Positions 46,736 to 60,142 of a DNA stretch of 64,000 nt are shown in pieces. Within the stretch, counting starts at the first letter, position 1. Every line of letters begins with the position of its first letter. The notes beneath the pieces were generated by a model that saw only the letters and a program-made list of their open reading frames with translations, made no database searches and was not told where the DNA came from. Location of the stretch: positions 62,001 to 126,000 of the forward strand of contig NZ_JAECZC010000002.1 in the NCBI RefSeq assembly GCF_016056305.1, in the 5' to 3' direction. The position numbers and the translations under genes were made by a program. The stretch is from Amazonocrinis nigriterrae CENA67. GTDB lineage: Bacteria; Cyanobacteriota; Cyanobacteriia; Cyanobacteriales; Nostocaceae.

Positions 46736-47479
46736 ATGATTTACGACCAATCAGAGTTTGATTTGCGCTGTGAGTGGGGGCCACAAGGGGTTGCTCAACT
46801 TGCTTCTATCAGTAATGTGATTGTGATAGTTGATGTTCTTTCTTTTTCTACTTGTGTAGAAATTGCCACCAACAACGGTGCAATAATTTTTCCTTACCCA
46901 TATAAAGATGAATCAGTTATAGATTATGCCAAGTCAGTACAGGCGGAGTTGGCAAGTCATCGACAACGTTGGACTACAACCGGATATTCTCTTTCCCCAA
47001 AGTCGGTAACTCAAATTCCTGCTGGAACTAGACTAGTTTTACCTTCACCTAATGGTTCTTTTCTAACTTTACAAACTGGGAATACACCTACTATGGCTGG
47101 GTGTTTGCGAAATTGCCAAGCTGTGGCGCAGTTTGCCCAAAACTACGGCAATAAAATTGCAGTGATTCCTGCTGGCGAAAGGTGGAAAGATGATGGTAGC
47201 CTACGACCTGCATTTGAAGATTTAATTGGTGCTGGGGCAATTCTCAGTTACTTGCAAGGAAGTCTTTCACCAGAAGCTGAAGTAGCTGTGGCAACATTTC
47301 AGACTTTCCAGAAAGATTTACTAAGTTATTTGCAAAAATGTAGTTCTGGGAAAGAGTTAATTGCAGCAGGTTTCGAGGCAGATGTTGAACTCGCAGCTAT
47401 GTACAACGTTAGTGATTGCGTGCCTTTGTTTAGAGAAAATGCTTATGTTAAACAGCCATTAGGAAGAATTATAAAATAA
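46736..47479 (+). CDS. 2-phosphosulfolactate phosphatase family protein (ComB-like)
   Basis: 247 residues. IVIVDVLSFSTCVEIATNNGA (28-48) contains the family Asp/Cys motif, LPSPNGS (about 102-108) and AGCLRNCQAVA (122-132) the phosphate-binding loop; PAGERWKDDGSLRPAFEDLIGAGAIL follows. ComB hydrolyses 2-phosphosulfolactate in coenzyme M synthesis in methanogens; in cyanobacteria no coenzyme M pathway is expected, so the true substrate is unknown. Acts in the cytoplasm. Monocistronic, converging with the gene at 47495-48025. Confidence 0.86.
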   Translation: MIYDQSEFDLRCEWGPQGVAQLASISNVIVIVDVLSFSTCVEIATNNGAIIFPYPYKDESVIDYAKSVQAELASHRQRWTTTGYSLSPKSVTQIPAGTRLVLPSPNGSFLTLQTGNTPTMAGCLRNCQAVAQFAQNYGNKIAVIPAGERWKDDGSLRPAFEDLIGAGAILSYLQGSLSPEAEVAVATFQTFQKDLLSYLQKCSSGKELIAAGFEADVELAAMYNVSDCVPLFRENAYVKQPLGRIIK

Positions 47480-47494
47480 AAATAGACTAATCAA

Positions 47495-48025
47495 TTAAAG
47501 GTCACATTCGTGTGTTTGACAGTATTTTGCATTATTAATTTCTCCCTGTAATTTACTTAATTGAATTATCTGAAATGCTGAACCACCCTGTACCTGAGCA
47601 GTGATGTAGGCAAAATTTTGACCGCGATAAAACTGGTCACGACCAACTTTTGTGACATACTTTGATTTTTGGAAGTCATTGGCAATGTTGGAGTTGTAGA
47701 TATTTTTTAATAGTTTCACTGCTTGGGAAGTTTTGGTAGTGAATTTGACACTAGAGTCACCACTAACAGTTATTCCTTCTTTATTTACTATCCCATTTTG
47801 AGAAGTTACATCAGCGTAAAAGTACAAATTTCCCTTTGAACTTTCATAACCATGCGCTTCGCTGTTATATCTCAAGGGTAATAGTTGAGATTTGGTCTTT
47901 GCCCATTTGATAACGGTATTGATGTTTTGCCCTGGAAGTGCATTGGCAGGAGTGATGGTCAAAACTATAGCTAGGACAGAGACGAAAGTACTGAAAATAT
48001 TGTTATTGTTATGACTTTTATACAT
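47495..48025 (-). CDS. secreted hypothetical protein
   Basis: 176 residues with a probable signal peptide (IFSTFVSVLAIVLTITPANA, cleavage near residue 29). The mature part is beta-rich (KGNLYFYADVTSQNG, DSSVKFTTKTSQAVKLLKNIY, FYRGQNFAYITAQVQGGSAFQIIQL) and ends with two cysteines (YCQTHEC) that could form a disulphide. I do not recognise a family. Its end is only 15 nt from the convergent ComB-like gene. Confidence 0.7.
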   Translation of the reverse strand: MYKSHNNNNIFSTFVSVLAIVLTITPANALPGQNINTVIKWAKTKSQLLPLRYNSEAHGYESSKGNLYFYADVTSQNGIVNKEGITVSGDSSVKFTTKTSQAVKLLKNIYNSNIANDFQKSKYVTKVGRDQFYRGQNFAYITAQVQGGSAFQIIQLSKLQGEINNAKYCQTHECDL

Positions 48026-51943
<3,918 letters not shown>

Positions 51944-52094
51944 TTGTTGCAAATCTGAAAAGGAATATTACAAAGTGTTAAGAGCAGTCATAAATGCTCA
52001 ACACAATGCCGGAAAATATACTGCGGAAGGAGCAATGTAAAGTTGCACCTATTTAATCAAATTCTGGTTTCATTCGTATTGGAGGAATCCATTA

Positions 52095-52583
52095 ATGAGT
52101 ATCGTCACGAAGTCCATCGTGAATGCTGATGCAGAAGCTCGCTACCTCAGCCCTGGCGAACTGGATCGGATCAAGAGCTTTGTTACAAGTGGTGAGCGTC
52201 GCGTCCGCATTGCTGATATTTTGACCCAAAGCCGCGAGCGCATTGTCAAGGCAGCAGGTGACCAAGTGTTCCAAAAGCGCCCTGATGTTGTGTCTCCTGG
52301 TGGTAACGCTTACGGTCAAGAAATGACAGCTACTTGTCTGCGTGACTTAGACTATTACCTCCGCCTTGTTACCTACGGTATCGTTTCTGGTGATGTTACC
52401 CCCATCGAAGAAATTGGTGTTGTAGGCGCTAAAGAAATGTACAAGTCCCTCGGCACCCCCATCGATGGCATTATTGAAGGTATCCGTGGGCTGAAGGCTG
52501 GAGCAAATAGCTTGCTGTCTGGCGAAGACGCTGCTGAAGCTGGTGCTTACTTTGACTACCTAATTGGTGCTCTAGGCGGCTAA
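52095..52583 (+). CDS. apcA: ApcA, allophycocyanin alpha subunit
   Basis: 162 residues as read, the usual size for this subunit. Globin-like phycobiliprotein; with ApcB it forms the trimers of the phycobilisome core. The phycocyanobilin-binding Cys lies in [13 protein letters not shown] (about residue 82), preceded by [13 protein letters not shown] is preceded by GGAGGAAT. It follows apcE by 245 nt and is followed by apcB after 62 nt, the conserved core operon order. Confidence 0.98.
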   Translation: MSIVTKSIVNADAEARYLSPGELDRIKSFVTSGERRVRIADILTQSRERIVKAAGDQVFQKRPDVVSPGGNAYGQEMTATCLRDLDYYLRLVTYGIVSGDVTPIEEIGVVGAKEMYKSLGTPIDGIIEGIRGLKAGANSLLSGEDAAEAGAYFDYLIGALGG

Positions 52584-52645
52584 AGCTGTTTCCTCGACAC
52601 GAAACAAAAGTATTGCAATACGATTGGAAATAAGGAATTAACAAC

Positions 52646-53134
52646 ATGGCTCAAGACGCTATTACCGCTGTAATTAACTCTGCGGACGTTCAAGGTAAGT
52701 ACTTAGATGCGACTGCTTTGTCGAAGTTGAAAGCTTACTTCTCAAGTGGTGAACTGCGCGTCCGTGCTGCTACCACAATCAGCGCTAACGCAGCTGCGAT
52801 CGTTAAAGAAGCTGTTGCAAAGTCCTTGCTGTACTCTGACATCACCCGTCCCGGTGGTAACATGTACACCACCCGTCGCTATGCTGCTTGTATCCGCGAT
52901 TTGGACTACTACCTCCGCTATGCAACCTATGCTATGTTAGCTGGCGATCCTTCCATCCTGGATGAGCGCGTATTGAACGGTTTGAAAGAAACCTACAACT
53001 CTTTGGGTGTTCCCGTTGGCCCTACCGTACAAGCTATCCAAGCAATCAAAGAAGTAACTGCTGCTTTGGTTGGTGCAGATGCTGGTAAGGAAATGGGTAC
53101 TTACCTAGACTATATCTCCTCTGGCTTGAGCTAA
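52646..53134 (+). CDS. apcB: ApcB, allophycocyanin beta subunit
   Basis: 162 residues. Partner of Apc[26 protein letters not shown] contains both the Asn that is N-methylated in phycobiliprotein beta subunits (about N72) and the bilin-attachment Cys (about 82). Only 62 nt after apcA with AATAAGGAATTAACA before the ATG. Cotranscription with apcA and apcC is expected from the order. Confidence 0.98.
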   Translation: MAQDAITAVINSADVQGKYLDATALSKLKAYFSSGELRVRAATTISANAAAIVKEAVAKSLLYSDITRPGGNMYTTRRYAACIRDLDYYLRYATYAMLAGDPSILDERVLNGLKETYNSLGVPVGPTVQAIQAIKEVTAALVGADAGKEMGTYLDYISSGLS

Positions 53135-53176
53135 TAGCTAGTTTGCACTTAAGTATTTTAGGTGCGAAATTAAGGT

Positions 53177-53275
53177 CTGGAAATCAATCGTGAGTGCTAG
53201 AGAGTTTTGTCGCTTATCTTCTTGAATAGCTCAGTGATGAGTGTTAACGTTCTAGTATTGATGCTTGATTTCCAG
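53177..53275 (+). repeat. long-range 11-bp inverted repeat between apcB and apcC
   Basis: CTGGAAATCAA (53177-53187) is the exact reverse complement of TTGATTTCCAG (53265-53275), 77 nt apart. In the apcB-apcC spacer it could close a stem-loop that affects processing or relative output of apcC. There is no U-run. Confidence 0.5.
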
Positions 53276-53371
53276 CCTTGGAATGAATGATTTTAAGATT
53301 TGAGTAAAATACATACTCCCGTTTCTTTTGAGATAAAAAAGTTTTCACGTTTACCACAGGAGATTTAAAAC

Positions 53372-53578
53372 ATGGCGCGGTTATTCAAAATTACTGCTTG
53401 TGTTCCCAGCCAAACCCGGATTCGTACCCAACGCGAACTACAAAATACCTACTTCACCAAGCTTGTTCCTTATGAAAACTGGTTCAGCGAACAGCAACGG
53501 ATTCAAAAAGCAGGCGGCAAAATCGTGAAGGTAGAACTAGCTACAGGTAAGCAAGGTGCTAATACCGGGTTGGCGTAA
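53372..53578 (+). CDS. apcC: ApcC, allophycocyanin core linker (Lc 7.8)
   Basis: 68 residues, the complete small core linker. It caps allophycocyanin trimers at cylinder ends. MARLFKITACVPSQTRIRTQRELQNTYFTKLVPYENWFSEQQRI is the family signature (CpcD-like fold). The ATG has CAGGAGATTTAAA ahead. Last gene of the cluster; an intrinsic terminator lies 38 nt beyond the stop. Confidence 0.97.
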   Translation: MARLFKITACVPSQTRIRTQRELQNTYFTKLVPYENWFSEQQRIQKAGGKIVKVELATGKQGANTGLA

Positions 53579-53616
53579 TTTTTATATATAGACCGAACAT
53601 TATTTTAGGGAGTTTC

Positions 53617-53644
53617 AAAGAGGTCGGGGTTGACCTCTTTTTTT
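53617..53644 (+). terminator. rho-independent terminator of the apc cluster
   Basis: AAAGAGGTC (53617-53625), loop GGGGTT, GACCTCTTT (53632-53640), then four more T (seven in a row in all). Perfect 9-bp stem. Confidence 0.9.
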
Positions 53645-53915
53645 ATTGCTATTTTTTAAACTTCACTCAACCCTAACCTACGTCGCATTTCTGTACTGGA
53701 AATTCCACTTTCGGGTGGAGACAAAATACCCAGAGTAATCACAATAATACCCAATTTCTGCATAATGCCATCTCTTTGTCTAACTATCTCTTACAAAAAG
53801 AGTGCCCATAAATTTAGTCAGTCTAACTATTTATGAGACGGAAAATTTCTTCATTCTACTAAAAAGGAATCAAGGTCTTTTCAATTAAAGAGTTCAGATT
53901 ATTCTCTGAGAGACC

Positions 53916-54075
53916 ATTTATAAAGTAAATCTTAAGTAGGGTGTGTTATGGCTTTAGCCTAACGCACCGTCATATCAACGGTGCGTTAGGCGCTTTTCAG
54001 ATATTTTTCGTTACAAATCATATTGAAATATGCGCCTAACACACCCTACAAAAATTTTATTTTTACTTTATAAAT
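53916..54075. mobile_element. 160-bp nested inverted-repeat element
   Basis: Outer arms ATTTATAAAGTAAA (53916-53929) and TTTACTTTATAAAT (54062-54075); second pair GTAGGGTGTGTTA (53936-53948) and TAACACACCCTAC (54037-54049); inner hairpin GCCTAACGCACCGT (53957-53970) and ACGGTGCGTTAGGC (53978-53991). All pairs are exact. There is no coding capacity. A related half-copy is at 57875-57935. It lies between the apc terminator and the YgfZ gene, in a 670-bp gap that otherwise has no gene. Confidence 0.8.
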
Positions 54076-54246
54076 AACCTCTGACAAGAGTGACAAAAAC
54101 GGGATCAGGAGCCAGAATTTAGAATCATTGTGTACTCTGAATTTCTATTCATACTTTAAGTTCAGACCATATACAGCGATCGCAGCTATCATTCTTTGCT
54201 AAGATTGCCAATGCAAAAACATTGAAACAGGGCACTCTTCACCACT

Positions 54247-55230
54247 ATGGCTACATCTGCAATTGACGGTAAAGACGCAGCAGCTATCCAAGCCGCAACA
54301 GCAGGGGTTGCTGTATGCGATCGCTCTTTTTGGGGACGCATCCGTGTTTCTGATGATGACCGTCTGCGCTTTTTACACAACCAAAGTACTAACGATTTCC
54401 AAAGTCTCAAGCCAGGACAGGGTTGTGATACTGTAATGGTGACATCTACAGCCCGTACAATTGACTTGGTAACTGCCTATGTTCTTGATGATGCAGTGTT
54501 GTTGTTAGTTTCACCTAGCCGCCGTGAGTTTTTGATGCAATGGTTGGATAGATATATTTTCTTTGCTGACAAAGTACAGTTAGCGGATGTCACCGATGAA
54601 ACAGCTACCTTTAGCTTAGTCGGGCCAGACAGTGACACAGTGATAGAAAAGCTGGGTGCAGGAGCAATTATTGGTCAACCCTACGGGAATCATATCTCAG
54701 TTGATGATATTGTCGTAGCTGTGGGTAGCGGCTTGGCTACTGTGGGATATACTCTGATTTTGCCAGCTTCCAATAAACAAAAGGTGTGGAGTCAGATTTT
54801 AGAATTAGGGGCAGTAGAATTAAGCGATCGCGCTTGGGAAACGTTACGAATATTACAAGGTAGACCAGCGCCAGATTTAGAACTTACAGATGATTACAAT
54901 CCCCTGGAAGTGGGTTTATGGCAGACGATTTCTTTTAACAAAGGTTGTTACATCGGTCAAGAAACCATCGCTCGGTTGAATACCTATAAAGGTGTAAAGC
55001 AATACCTATGGGGTATTCGCCTCAGTGCTGCTGCGGAAATTGGAAGTGCGATCGCGATCGCTGATGAAAAAGTCGGTAAACTGACCAGTTATACAGAAAC
55101 TCCTGAAGGTCACTTTGGACTAGGTTACATCAAGAGCAAAGCTGGTGGTATAGGTTTGAAAGTCCAAGTCGGAGAAACTGAGGGGGAAATCGTCGCAGTC
55201 CCGTTTGTTTCTCATGAATATCCAAATTAA
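54247..55230 (+). CDS. ygfZ: YgfZ/GcvT-family folate-binding protein
   Basis: 327 residues. GcvT-like folate-binding fold with the family hallmark NKGCYIGQETIAR (231-243; the Cys is C234). YgfZ uses tetrahydrofolate in the upkeep of certain Fe-S enzymes such as MiaB and affects tRNA modification in E. coli. It is not the glycine-cleavage T-protein, which lacks the KGCYxGQE motif. ATG at 54247 follows CACTCTTCACCACT, with no strong ribosome site. Monocistronic. Confidence 0.9.
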   Translation: MATSAIDGKDAAAIQAATAGVAVCDRSFWGRIRVSDDDRLRFLHNQSTNDFQSLKPGQGCDTVMVTSTARTIDLVTAYVLDDAVLLLVSPSRREFLMQWLDRYIFFADKVQLADVTDETATFSLVGPDSDTVIEKLGAGAIIGQPYGNHISVDDIVVAVGSGLATVGYTLILPASNKQKVWSQILELGAVELSDRAWETLRILQGRPAPDLELTDDYNPLEVGLWQTISFNKGCYIGQETIARLNTYKGVKQYLWGIRLSAAAEIGSAIAIADEKVGKLTSYTETPEGHFGLGYIKSKAGGIGLKVQVGETEGEIVAVPFVSHEYPN

Positions 55231-55578
55231 TAGATATTCAAATAACTAGATCGGCAACAATAAAGTGAACTCGTCATTTGTTAGAGTTTCAAACATTTTG
55301 GCATTATTCTTGCCTATCTAACTAGAAAATACTTTGTGACTTTGTGACGGCAGTCGCTACAACGGAGGGAACCTCACGCCAGTTTGCTCAAGTCGGGAAA
55401 CCCGCCCACGCAACTGGCTCCGCAACGCGCTGCCTCGTCTTTGTGGTAAAAATTTTTAACCACAAAAGACACGAAGACACAAAGAGTAAAAGGGTTTTCA
55501 TTCATTCCGTCGCTAGAATTAATACAGTTCAAAAAACCTAATTATGCTGTAGTGATACGGTTAATGGAGGTAGTAAAT
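55231..55578. repeat. intergenic with dispersed repeat related to the one at 3504-3560
   Basis: Bases 55343-55445 hold TTTGTGACGGCAGTCGC at one end and GCGCTGCCTCGTCTTTGTG at the other, inverted relative to 3504-3560, with about 65 bp of filler containing CGGGAAACCCG. Bases 55447-55490 (AACCACAAAAGACACGAAGACACAAAG) are a simple-repeat neighbour. A 65-codon frame across it is not a gene. Confidence 0.65.
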
Positions 55579-56166
55579 ATGGTTTTACAAACAGAGAAGT
55601 GCAATTACACCCCAGAAGAGTATCTGGAATTAGAAGAACAGGCTGAATATAAAAATGAATACAGAAATGGAGAAATTCTACCCATGACAGGGGGAACAAC
55701 TAACCACAATAAAATTGCAGGTAACTTTTATAAAAAATTTCCTCTAACAATACAAGGACAAGATTATGAGATTTACATTGGTGATGTAAAATTGTCCATA
55801 CCTCAATATCGAATCTACACTTATCCTGATGTTATGGTCGTTAAAGGTAAACCTGTTTACGAGGGAACTGGTACAACAATTATTACTAATCCTTTGTTAA
55901 TAGTTGAAGTTTTATCAAATTCAACTAAAAATTATGACAAAACAGACAAGTTTAAATATTACCGTTCAATTTCTGGATTTCAAGAATATATTATGATTGA
56001 CCAGTATAGTTTTACAGTAGAACAATTTGCTAAACAAGCAGAAAGTCAATGGCTTTTTAAGGAATATGAAGGTGAACACGCTATTTTAATTCTAGATTCT
56101 CTCAATTTCCAGATTTCCTTACGTGAGATTTATGAGCGGGTTAATTTTGATTTGAGTGAGGAATAA
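55579..56166 (+). CDS. Uma2-family putative endonuclease (DUF820)
   Basis: 195 residues from ATG 55579, which has GGAGG 9 nt upstream; the ATG at 55564 and a TTG-type start nine codons upstream are less likely. PD-(D/E)XK-like restriction-endonuclease fold: YKNEYRNGEILPMTGGTTNHNKIAGNF, YTYPDVMVVKGKP (acidic residue), ITNPLLIVEVLSNSTKNYDKTDKFKYYRSISGFQEYIMID (E-V-K-like core). Cyanobacterial genomes carry dozens of such genes; their role is unknown. No partner is adjacent. Confidence 0.85.
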   Translation: MVLQTEKCNYTPEEYLELEEQAEYKNEYRNGEILPMTGGTTNHNKIAGNFYKKFPLTIQGQDYEIYIGDVKLSIPQYRIYTYPDVMVVKGKPVYEGTGTTIITNPLLIVEVLSNSTKNYDKTDKFKYYRSISGFQEYIMIDQYSFTVEQFAKQAESQWLFKEYEGEHAILILDSLNFQISLREIYERVNFDLSEE

Positions 56167-56536
56167 GGCAATATATAGCTATAATTAATACCATCGCCAA
56201 AAGAAAGCGATCGCCTATACTAAATCAGGTATTGTTGATTACTTCAGAAAATTTTGAACTTTTAGTAGCGCGGCGCGATTAGAATAGTGTAATAAGCTAG
56301 GTGCTGCATGGAATGTGGAATGATTTAGTGGGGCAAGTTTACCAAAATCCTCGCACTTTGGTTGATTTGTAAGCGTGAAGCCGCCTCTGGCAACGTTTAT
56401 CTATGTGGAAATAAGGGGTTTGGCTATTGTTTACGTAAATAGTGAAACTTTTCACAATAACGCTACATAACCGTAACAAAACTGCCATAAATGCTGTCTA
56501 CATTAGTGATATATCCAAATATCCTTCCAGACAGCT
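56167..56536. other. intergenic, possible gene remnant
   Basis: 370 bp. A short open stretch from ATG 56313 (MWNDLVGQVYQNPRTLVDL then stop) reads like the start of a protein but is only 19 codons; it may be a decayed fragment. Bases 56440-56520 should hold the promoter of the protease gene. Nothing else seen. Confidence 0.35.
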
Positions 56537-57784
56537 ATGAAAAACCAAATACGCGATGACAGCGATCATCCTTTAATTAATAAATCCTATAAAAACACTC
56601 CTTGGAAAAAAGCAGCAGCCTCTGTCTCGTTGGTGCTGCTGGGATCGGGTATGACATTAGCAGGCGGCTATCTGGCTGGACATCATCAGCAGTTGTCTCT
56701 TAGTGCTTCAAACTTAGCAGTGAGTCGAGTCAATGCAGCCCCCCCATTACCAGCTGCTACAGATCCTAACTTTGTCATCGAGGTGGTGAAAAAGGTAGGG
56801 CCAGCAGTAGTGCGAATTGACTCCTCCCGAACTGTCAAAAGCAGGGTACCAGATGAATTCAGCCAAGACCCATTTTTCCAGCGTTTCTTTGGATCTCAAT
56901 TACCAGAACAACAAAATCGGGTAGAACGGGGTACTGGTTCAGGTTTTATCATTAGTAGTGATGGACGCATCCTCACTAACGCCCACGTTGTTGATGGTGC
57001 TGATACAGTAACAGTTACCGTCAAGGATGGGCGCAGTTTTACAGGAAAGGTGCTGGGGAAAGATGAATTAACAGATGTGGCGGTTGTCAAAATTCAGGCA
57101 GATAACTTGCCTACGGTAGCTTTGGGTAACTCAGATCAACTGCAAGCAGGAGAATGGGCGATCGCGATCGGTAATCCTCTGGGGTTAGATAATACTGTGA
57201 CAACCGGAATCATTAGCGCCACCGGACGCAGTAGCAATCAAATTGGTGCCCCAGATAAGCGAGTTGAGTATATTCAAACTGACGCGGCGATTAATCCTGG
57301 TAACTCTGGCGGGCCTCTACTGAATTCCCGTGGCGAAGTAATTGGTATGAACACAGCTATTATCCAGGGCGCACAAGGATTAGGCTTTGCCATTCCCATT
57401 AGCACAGCACAACGTATTTCCAATCAACTGATAGCCACAGGTAAAGTGCAGCACCCTTATCTAGGCATTCAGATGGTAGGTTTAACACCTCAGTTAAAGC
57501 AAAATATTAACTCAGACCCCAATAGCGGTTTGAGTGTGAATGAAGATAAAGGTGTCTTAGTTGTAAAAGTTATGCCTAACTCCCCAGCAGCTAAAGCAGG
57601 AATCCGTGCTGGTGATGTGATTAAAAAACTCAATGGTGAATTAGTTACAGATGCTAATAGCGTTCAAAGAGCAGTAGAAAATAGTCAAGTTGGCTCAAAT
57701 TTGCGTATAGAATTGAGTCGTAATGGACAAAATGTCAACTTAGCTGTACAACCTGGTGCTTTCCCCACTGAACAACTGCAATAA
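56537..57784 (+). CDS. HtrA/Deg-family serine protease (HhoA/HhoB/HtrA type)
   Basis: 415 residues. N-terminal signal/anchor (about 26-48, [23 protein letters not shown]), trypsin-like domain with triad H150 (TNAHVV), D180 (LTDVAVVKI) and S257 (NPGNSGGP), and one PDZ domain (about 310-405, [27 protein letters not shown]). Cyanobacteria have three such proteins that handle damaged periplasmic or thylakoid-lumen proteins under light and heat stress; which of the three this is cannot be settled here. Length is typical. Monocistronic. Confidence 0.95.
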   Translation: MKNQIRDDSDHPLINKSYKNTPWKKAAASVSLVLLGSGMTLAGGYLAGHHQQLSLSASNLAVSRVNAAPPLPAATDPNFVIEVVKKVGPAVVRIDSSRTVKSRVPDEFSQDPFFQRFFGSQLPEQQNRVERGTGSGFIISSDGRILTNAHVVDGADTVTVTVKDGRSFTGKVLGKDELTDVAVVKIQADNLPTVALGNSDQLQAGEWAIAIGNPLGLDNTVTTGIISATGRSSNQIGAPDKRVEYIQTDAAINPGNSGGPLLNSRGEVIGMNTAIIQGAQGLGFAIPISTAQRISNQLIATGKVQHPYLGIQMVGLTPQLKQNINSDPNSGLSVNEDKGVLVVKVMPNSPAAKAGIRAGDVIKKLNGELVTDANSVQRAVENSQVGSNLRIELSRNGQNVNLAVQPGAFPTEQLQ

Positions 57785-57874
57785 TTTATTTTTTGGTAAC
57801 TTCAAAAAATTAATTATTCTGCTTGAAGTTGTTGATTGTTGACTGTCAGCAAAGAACAATGACAATGACAGTTG

Positions 57875-57935
57875 ATTTATAAAATAAGTCTTAACTAGCG
57901 TGCGTTAGGCTTGAGCCTAACGCACAGCCATATAC
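57875..57935. repeat. partial copy of the 53916-54075 element
   Basis: ATTTATAAAATAAGTCTTAA then GTGCGTTAGGC, TTGA, GCCTAACGCAC (57900-57925, 11-bp perfect hairpin), followed by AGCCATAT. It parallels the left half of the larger element (ATTTATAAAGTAAATCTTAA ... TTTAGCCTAACGCACCGTCATAT). 91 nt after the protease stop, it could also serve as a transcript end. Confidence 0.65.
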
Positions 57936-58002
57936 GGCAGATTTCAATTGGTGAAGTACACAAACTAGGTCTAGTCCTCATTCATAAAGCCTGTTTTACT
58001 TC

Positions 58003-58100
58003 TCAATTCCCAATTCCCCATTCCCAATTCCCCATTCCCAATTCCCCATTCCCCATTCCCAATTCCCCATTCCCAATTCCCCATTCACAATTCCCAATTT
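58003..58100. repeat. TTCCCAATTCCCCA heptamer array
   Basis: About thirteen heptamers of CCCAATT and CCCCATT type in a row, ending at the stop codon of the TauE/SafE gene. Unlike several other arrays it has no G-rich partner arm next to it. Confidence 0.78.
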
Positions 58101-58471
58101 TAACGTCCTACTAAATACCGTATACCAATCAATAATAAAAAGATGCCATATAGCTTTTTCATTGTTTCACTGCTAATATATGGCTGATTAGCAAACAAAG
58201 CTCCAAATAAATTTCCAATTAATAAACCAACAGCAATTAGTACAGCATATTTGAGATCAATCTTGCCACTACGATAGTAAACTGCTGCTCCCAGCAGACC
58301 AATTGGCAAGATTTGTGCAGCAATAGAAGTGCCAGTAGCTAACTTCTGATCTAGACCAACTAGCAGTACCATTGCTGGCACCATAATTGCACCACCACCG
58401 ATACCAAACATACCGCCTGCAACACCAGCCACAAGACCGATAAGCAACATTTGGATAAGTATATTAGACAT
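58100..58471 (-). CDS. TauE/SafE-family (TSUP) permease, half-size
   Basis: 123 residues with four hydrophobic helices. [28 protein letters not shown] (10-37) is the TSUP signature repeat, and [22 protein letters not shown] follows. Full-length TSUP proteins have two such halves (~250 residues); single-half forms exist and would act as dimers. The family exports sulfite, sulfoacetate or related anions; the substrate here is unknown. Its GTG/ATG start is 24 nt beyond the formamidase stop, so the two minus-strand genes probably form an operon. Confidence 0.83.
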   Translation of the reverse strand: MSNILIQMLLIGLVAGVAGGMFGIGGGAIMVPAMVLLVGLDQKLATGTSIAAQILPIGLLGAAVYYRSGKIDLKYAVLIAVGLLIGNLFGALFANQPYISSETMKKLYGIFLLLIGIRYLVGR

Positions 58472-58495
58472 ACAAAACTATTTTTTTCCTACTAA

Positions 58496-59461
58496 TTACA
58501 AACTAATTTTATTTGAAAAAATTGATTTTGGTAGCATAGCGTGAACCCCTTTTTGAGGGCTGTTTACAACTTGAGTGATGCGAAAATTCACAGCTAAACT
58601 ACACAAAACATAGGCATCTTCTGCCGACAAATGTGTAAATTTCTCCAAAAAATCAATCATATTTTGCAAAGCCAGCTCCAAGGCTGCATCTAATGTTTGA
58701 GCAAACCCCATTGTGATAATATCAGTAGATGTTTCAGCAAGGGGTGTTGTTAGTTGCAAATCCTTGCGAAGTTTGAGCATAATTCTACCGTTCATGGAAG
58801 TTTCAATAGCGGTGACATTAACTTCGCCATCTCCTTGTGCTGAATGCCCATCGCCAATAGAAAACAGCGCACCTGGAACAAAAATAGGCAAAAATACACG
58901 GGAACCTGTTTGGAGTTCGCGGTTATCAATATTACCACCATAACAGCCTGGTGGAATAGAAGTTCGCGCATTTTCTGGGGTAGCAACACCAAGAATACCA
59001 AAAAAGGGTTTGAGAGGAATTTTAATACCGCTATTATCGGGAAATTCGGCGATATTGTTAACTAAATCTAGGGGAATGAATCTCAGGGCGGGTTGAGGAA
59101 ACTGGTGTGGTAAAGCACCCCAACCTGCACGAATGGCATTGAAGCCAACCGGTAAACTAGGTGCGATCGCTTCTAATCTTACTTCCAAAACATCCCCTGG
59201 TTCTGCATCCCGCACGTAAATTGGCCCTGTCAATAAATGCGGCCCCGCTGCAATTTTACGTTCTGGGGGAAGATTTTGGCAGATGTCAAGAAATTCTGGT
59301 GTGAGAAACTCTGGTGGGGCTTTGTCGTAAACGTAGTAACCACTGTAAGTTTCTATGTCTATAGTATCGCCGGAATCAATAGTCAGTGCTGGTTTTAGTA
59401 GATGCGAGAAACCACCTAAATGCACAGTTTCTCTAGTAGCTTTTAATATGTGATGATTCAT
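58496..59461 (-). CDS. acetamidase/formamidase family amidase
   Basis: 321 residues. FmdA/AmdA fold: DTIDIETYSGYYVYDK, LTGPIYVRDAEPGDVLEVRLEAIAP, IPLKPFFGILGVA, PPGCYGGNIDNRELQTGSRVFLPIFVPGALFSIGDGHSAQGDGEVNVTAIE (the metal-site region). Hydrolyses formamide or acetamide to ammonia and the acid, so it may help nitrogen supply. Followed by the TSUP permease gene, a possible uptake or export partner. The start ATG at 59461 is supported by NHHILKATRETVHLGG. Confidence 0.88.
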   Translation of the reverse strand: MNHHILKATRETVHLGGFSHLLKPALTIDSGDTIDIETYSGYYVYDKAPPEFLTPEFLDICQNLPPERKIAAGPHLLTGPIYVRDAEPGDVLEVRLEAIAPSLPVGFNAIRAGWGALPHQFPQPALRFIPLDLVNNIAEFPDNSGIKIPLKPFFGILGVATPENARTSIPPGCYGGNIDNRELQTGSRVFLPIFVPGALFSIGDGHSAQGDGEVNVTAIETSMNGRIMLKLRKDLQLTTPLAETSTDIITMGFAQTLDAALELALQNMIDFLEKFTHLSAEDAYVLCSLAVNFRITQVVNSPQKGVHAMLPKSIFSNKISL

Positions 59462-60142
59462 TATTCCTTTACTGGCTTCACAGTATTTTTATTTAAAATT
59501 AAAGTATTACGCTGATAGATGCATGATCGCCGTATTTAGGGGCGTGATAGGATGTTTGTCAAGTATCAATAGTTTTGCTTTCAAGCATAATCTAAGTAAA
59601 ATTAATATGGGAACAAAGCTTAAAATACTACATTTTTTGTTTGACACTACCCTCGACTTCCTTAAACCAAGGATTCGGGTATTAAAAATGGCTCTTCAAA
59701 CATCCTCTCAGGATCAGGAAGCTGGGGAGTTAGGTTTTTGCTTATTTTAGGACTTCGGCAAAACTACACATTGTCGCAGCAATTCATCAATTGTCGCTAC
59801 GTGAAAGTAAGGGTTGTGGCTCTTGTTTGCAGAAGTCCTATACTTAATTGAGGCTGTAGCACTAGTTTCTGAGATATGATCTTATTATTGGGTTTTTAAA
59901 AGCAGTTCGTTAGGATAATTACCTGTTGTATATGCTCTAGATTAGTAGGCTGTTGAATATGCCTTATTCTACCTTGTTTCAGACAAGAAATAGTTGATTA
60001 CCCAAGTATCATATTCTACAAATCTTAAATATTTCAACTTAACCCATTCACTCAATTAATAAATTTTGGATAAAATGCCTATTTCATGAGCGATCTATAT
60101 ATTTGATTGCTATATTGTATTAAACTAATTATTTTTCCAAAA
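59462..60142. other. intergenic, contains a 93-bp inverted-repeat element
   Basis: No credible gene. A 75-codon plus-strand frame (59523-59750) has no family features. The element at 59748-59840 is described separately. The remainder is AT-rich and should carry the promoter of the downstream membrane-protein gene. Confidence 0.5.
59748..59840. mobile_element. 93-bp MITE-like element, TAGGACTTCxGCAAA ends
   Basis: TAGGACTTCGGCAAA (59748-59762) and TTTGCAGAAGTCCTA (59826-59840) are inverted copies with one mismatch. If the ends are taken as GGACTTC, a TA dinucleotide flanks both sides, the target preferred by IS630/Tc1-type transposases. The terminal AGGACTT is shared with the element at 21061-21172. 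Confidence 0.65.

Noticed and set aside
56313-56372. 19-codon peptide MWNDLVGQVYQNPRTLVDL
   Set aside because: Too short to support as a gene; mentioned as a possible fragment only.
57996-58100. CRISPR-like array of regular short repeats
   Set aside because: Units are 7 bp in direct contact with no spacers and no cas genes; these are STRR heptamers. The same applies to all similar arrays in the window.
59523-59750. 75-codon plus-strand frame
   Set aside because: No ribosome site, no family and it runs into the start of a mobile element.
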